DNA of 10,804 bases, taken from positions 1-10,804 of the forward strand of contig JASHVF010000384.1 of NCBI GenBank assembly GCA_030039615.1, written 5' to 3'. Each line of letters begins with the position of its first letter. Within the stretch, counting starts at the first letter, position 1. Positions 5,964-10,804 of this stretch are shown piece after piece. The notes below the pieces were generated by a model. It was not told the origin of the DNA. It saw only the letters and a list, made by a program, of their open reading frames with translations, and searched no databases. Source of the DNA: Gammaproteobacteria bacterium. Its GTDB lineage: Bacteria > Pseudomonadota > Gammaproteobacteria > Steroidobacterales > Steroidobacteraceae. The position numbers and the translations under genes are program-made.

Positions 5964-6398
5964 GTGCGCCCGTCCTCTGCGCTCGCCGCGCTGTCGGCGG
6001 CGCTGCTCGCCGGCGTGGCGCACGCCGATCCCACCCAGGACTACATCCTCTATTGCATGGGCTGTCACGGCGCAGACGCGCAAGGCGTGCCCGGCAAGGT
6101 GCCACCGCTCGCCGGCTCGATCGCGCTCTTCATGAGGAGCCCCGAAGGCCGCAACTACCTCTTGCGGGTGCCGGGTGCGGCCAACTCCGCGCTCTCCGAC
6201 GCGCAGCTCGCCGCGGTCCTCAACTGGCTCGCCGAACGCTACCCGCCCGAGGGCACGCGGGCGCCCGAGGGCGCGCCGTTCACGCCGGCGGAGGTGGCGG
6301 CGCTGCGCCACACGCCGCTCGCGGACGTGCGCGAGCGGCGCCGCGAGGTAGTGCGGGCACTCGCGGCGAGCGGCCCGGCGCCGCCCGCCGAGTACTAG
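5964..6398 (+). CDS. Second periplasmic monoheme cytochrome c, no obvious axial methionine
   Basis: A 144-residue exported protein with a short signal (SALAALSAALLAGVAHA, cleavage before DPTQ) and one heme site, CMGCH (31-35). The fold continues with KVPPLAGSIALF (45-56) and ends in LSDAQLAAVLNWLAERY (77-93), the usual last helix of small cytochromes c. Where a ligand methionine is normally found (VPGM-type loop) this protein has RVPGAANS (68-75). The only methionine after the heme site is M57, so the heme may be five-coordinate or use another ligand. A GTG at 5964, two bases after the previous stop, is the start that leaves a proper signal peptide; a GGAG lies about 8 bases upstream. It closes the four-gene operon and may form an electron relay with the first cytochrome. 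Confidence 0.85.
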   Translation: MRPSSALAALSAALLAGVAHADPTQDYILYCMGCHGADAQGVPGKVPPLAGSIALFMRSPEGRNYLLRVPGAANSALSDAQLAAVLNWLAERYPPEGTRAPEGAPFTPAEVAALRHTPLADVRERRREVVRALAASGPAPPAEY

Positions 6399-6408
6399 AG
6401 CGCGCGCT

Positions 6409-6430
6409 GCGGGGCACTCCGTCCCCCCGC
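6409..6430. terminator. Weak hairpin between convergent genes
   Basis: GCGGGG (6409-6414) can pair with CCCCGC (6425-6430) around a 10-base loop in the 35-base gap between the convergent cytochrome and receptor genes. No T-tract follows on either strand, so it is not a typical intrinsic terminator. Its position is the only other support. Confidence 0.2.
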
Positions 6431-6433
6431 CCG

Positions 6434-8956
<2,523 letters not shown>

Positions 8957-8959
8957 CGA

Positions 8960-8966
8960 TCCTCCC
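8960..8966 (-). promoter_or_regulatory. Ribosome binding site of the TonB-dependent receptor
   Basis: GGGAGGA on the minus strand, three bases before the ATG at 8956 (spacing about 5 from its core). It decides between this start and upstream in-frame codons that would place a charged, non-signal-like extension before the signal peptide. Confidence 0.6.
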
Positions 8967-9094
8967 GAACGGCCGAACTTGGAGTTGTAATCTTCTCGGC
9001 ACAAGGTAGCGCGCCGGCGCGCGTGCGGCAACGCCTGTCGCATGCGTGCAAACGGTGCACGCGGCCCCCGCGTCGCACCCGAATCGGGCGGCCG

Positions 9095-10804
9095 CTACGC
9101 GCGCAGGCCGCGGCTCACCGGCAGCGTGCGCACCCGCTTGCCGCAGGCGGCGTAGATGGCGTTGCAAAGCGCCGCGCTCACGCACGCGGTCCCGGTCTCG
9201 CCGACACCGCCCGGGCTCTCGCCGCTCGCGATCAGGTGCACCTCGACCTTCGGCGCCTCGTTGATCCGCAGCGGCGGGAAATCGTCGTAGTTGCCCTGCT
9301 GCACGCGGCCGTCGGCGATGGTGATCTCGTTGGCGAGAGCCGCGCTCAGTCCGAAGGTGACGCCGCCCTCGAGCTGCGCGCGCACCCCGTCGGGATTCAC
9401 CACCTGGCCGCAGTCCATGGCGCACACCACGCGGCCGACGCGCGGGTGCCCCGCGCCATCCATGCTCACCTCGGCGACCTGCGCCAGGTAGCTGCCGAAG
9501 GCGTACTGCAGCGACACGCCGCGGCCACTGCCCGCCGGCAGCGCCGTACCCCAGCCGGCACGCTCGGCCGCCAGCTCCAGCACCGCGAGCATGCGCGGCT
9601 CCTTGAGGAGCGCACGCCGGTAACGCACCGGATCCTGCTGCACCGCGGCCGCCAGCTCGTCGACGAAGCTCTCCACCGCGAACACGCTGCGCGTCGCGCC
9701 GACCCCGCGCCACCATCCGGTCGGCACCCCCTGCGGGTCGTGGCGCGCGAAGCGCACCTCCATGTTCTCGAGCGGATAGGCGAGATCGACCGCGGAGGTG
9801 ACCGCATCCGCATCGACACCGTTCTTGACCGTCGCCTCGCCGTAGTAAAGGGCCCAGAGACCGGCCCCGGCGATGGTGTGATGCCAGGCGAGCGGCTTGC
9901 CGTGGGCGTCGAGCGCCGCCGACAACCGGTCGACGTAGTAGGGCCGATAGCGGTCGTGGCGCATGTCCTCCTCGCGGCTCCACAGTACCTGCACCGGGCC
10001 CTCGACGTGGCGCGCGACGCGCGCCGCCAGCACCACGCCATCCACCTCGAGCCTGCGGCCGAAGCCGCCGCCGATCAGTTGGTTGTGCAGGACGATCTGC
10101 CCGGGCCTGAGCCCGAGCTCGAGGAGCTTGTCGACCACGCGGTCGGGCGCCTGGGTGCCGGTCCAGATCTCGCACGTCCCGTGACGCCAGTCGACGGTGC
10201 AATTCATCGGCTCCATCGTGGCGTGCGCGAGGAACGGCTGGTGGTAGGTCGCCTCGACGTGCCGCACCGCGTGTAGCGCGGCCGCGGGCGTGCCCTTGGC
10301 GAGCGCCACCGCCCCCGGTGCGCGCGCGGCGCTCTCGAGGGCCGCAACGAGCTGCGCCTGCTGCACGGTTCCATTGGCGCCGTCGTGCCAGCGCGGGGCG
10401 AGCGCCTTCATCCCCTGCATGGCGGCCCAGGTGTGATCGGCCACCACGGCGAGCAGATCGCCCTCGTTCACCACCTGGCGTACGCCGCGTACCGCGAGCG
10501 CCGCATCATCGGAGGTGGCTGCGACGCTGCCGCCGACCACCGGCGCGAGCGCGATCATCGCAACCTTCGCATTCGCGGGCCGCACGTCGATGCCGAAGCG
10601 CGCGCTGCCGTCGACCTTGGCGGGAGCGTCGAGCCGCGCGGTCGGGCGGCCGATGAGGCGGAATTCCTTCGGCTCCTTGAGGGGCGGCGGCTTGGGCAGC
10701 GGCAGCGCCGCGGCCGCAGCGGCCAGCGCCCCGTAGGCGAGGCGCCGGCCCGATGCGGCGTGGATCACCTGGCCGTCGGCGGCGTGACAGCTCGCGGCCG
10801 GCAC
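9095..10804 (-). CDS. Molybdenum hydroxylase large subunit, isoquinoline 1-oxidoreductase beta-like (5' end missing)
   Basis: The last 569 residues of a molybdopterin-binding large subunit of the xanthine dehydrogenase/aldehyde oxidase family; the beginning lies beyond the right edge. Family features are the hinge PTARLDAPAKVDGSARFGID (54-73, fragment numbering), ATMEPMNCTV (195-204), the pterin-binding QLIGGGFGRR (242-251), GVPTGWWRGVGATRSVFAVE (359-378) and the C-terminal GGVGETGTACVSAALCNAIY (532-551), with E536 as the catalytic glutamate near Mo. The single-chain layout resembles IorB-type subunits, which are typically about 730-750 residues, exported by Tat with a small 2Fe-2S partner, and oxidise N-heterocycles or aldehydes with electrons going to cytochrome c. 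Roughly 170 residues, including any signal, are unseen, and no 2Fe-2S subunit gene is visible. An aldehyde made by the nearby amine dehydrogenase is a possible substrate, by context only. Confidence 0.9.
   Translation of the reverse strand: MPAASCHAADGQVIHAASGRRLAYGALAAAAAALPLPKPPPLKEPKEFRLIGRPTARLDAPAKVDGSARFGIDVRPANAKVAMIALAPVVGGSVAATSDDAALAVRGVRQVVNEGDLLAVVADHTWAAMQGMKALAPRWHDGANGTVQQAQLVAALESAARAPGAVALAKGTPAAALHAVRHVEATYHQPFLAHATMEPMNCTVDWRHGTCEIWTGTQAPDRVVDKLLELGLRPGQIVLHNQLIGGGFGRRLEVDGVVLAARVARHVEGPVQVLWSREEDMRHDRYRPYYVDRLSAALDAHGKPLAWHHTIAGAGLWALYYGEATVKNGVDADAVTSAVDLAYPLENMEVRFARHDPQGVPTGWWRGVGATRSVFAVESFVDELAAAVQQDPVRYRRALLKEPRMLAVLELAAERAGWGTALPAGSGRGVSLQYAFGSYLAQVAEVSMDGAGHPRVGRVVCAMDCGQVVNPDGVRAQLEGGVTFGLSAALANEITIADGRVQQGNYDDFPPLRINEAPKVEVHLIASGESPGGVGETGTACVSAALCNAIYAACGKRVRTLPVSRGLRA

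Overview
The window is GC-rich (roughly two-thirds G+C by eye, with strong G/C preference at third codon positions) and packed with genes. Twin-arginine and Sec export, periplasmic c-type cytochromes and a TonB-dependent outer-membrane receptor show a Gram-negative respiring bacterium. Gene style and the tRNA-Ser fragment suggest a proteobacterium, perhaps a high-GC gammaproteobacterium; this is inference only.

Left edge (1-342): an AT-richer junction. It holds the first codons of an unrecognised minus-strand gene, a repeated TGTTTCCAA motif, a strong hairpin terminator, and the 5' half of a tRNA-Ser(TGA) gene that stops abruptly at the anticodon loop. This looks like the edge of an integrated element. 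Next come a ParB-like (ParBc_2) protein on the minus strand (343-945) and a possible 67-residue membrane protein on the plus strand (1116-1319).

Middle left (1402-3608, minus strand): a two-gene unit. An FAD-dependent amine oxidase-type protein (PuuB-like) overlaps by 10 bases a TauE/SafE-family membrane permease that starts at TTG behind a strong Shine-Dalgarno. A hairpin with a short T-tract follows it.

Centre (3787-6398, plus strand): the core of the window, a tight four-gene operon. It encodes the heavy and light subunits of a tryptophan tryptophylquinone (TTQ) amine dehydrogenase and two small periplasmic c-type cytochromes. The light chain lines up without gaps with aromatic (aralkyl)amine dehydrogenase as I recall it, and both TTQ tryptophans are present (W98, W149). 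Unlike the classical aau and mau clusters, the usual E and D maturation genes between the subunit genes are absent. The second cytochrome lacks an obvious axial methionine.

Right (6434-10804, minus strand): a TonB-dependent receptor preceded by a molybdenum hydroxylase large subunit (isoquinoline 1-oxidoreductase beta-like) whose 5' end lies outside the window.

Together this reads as an amine-oxidation locus. Aromatic amines could cross the outer membrane and be deaminated in the periplasm to aldehydes, with electrons passing to the two cytochromes. The Mo enzyme could oxidise the aldehyde or another heterocyclic or aldehyde substrate. The divergent FAD oxidase would give a second amine-oxidising route. 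The pathway as a whole is inferred from gene neighbourhood; the individual family calls rest on visible motifs.
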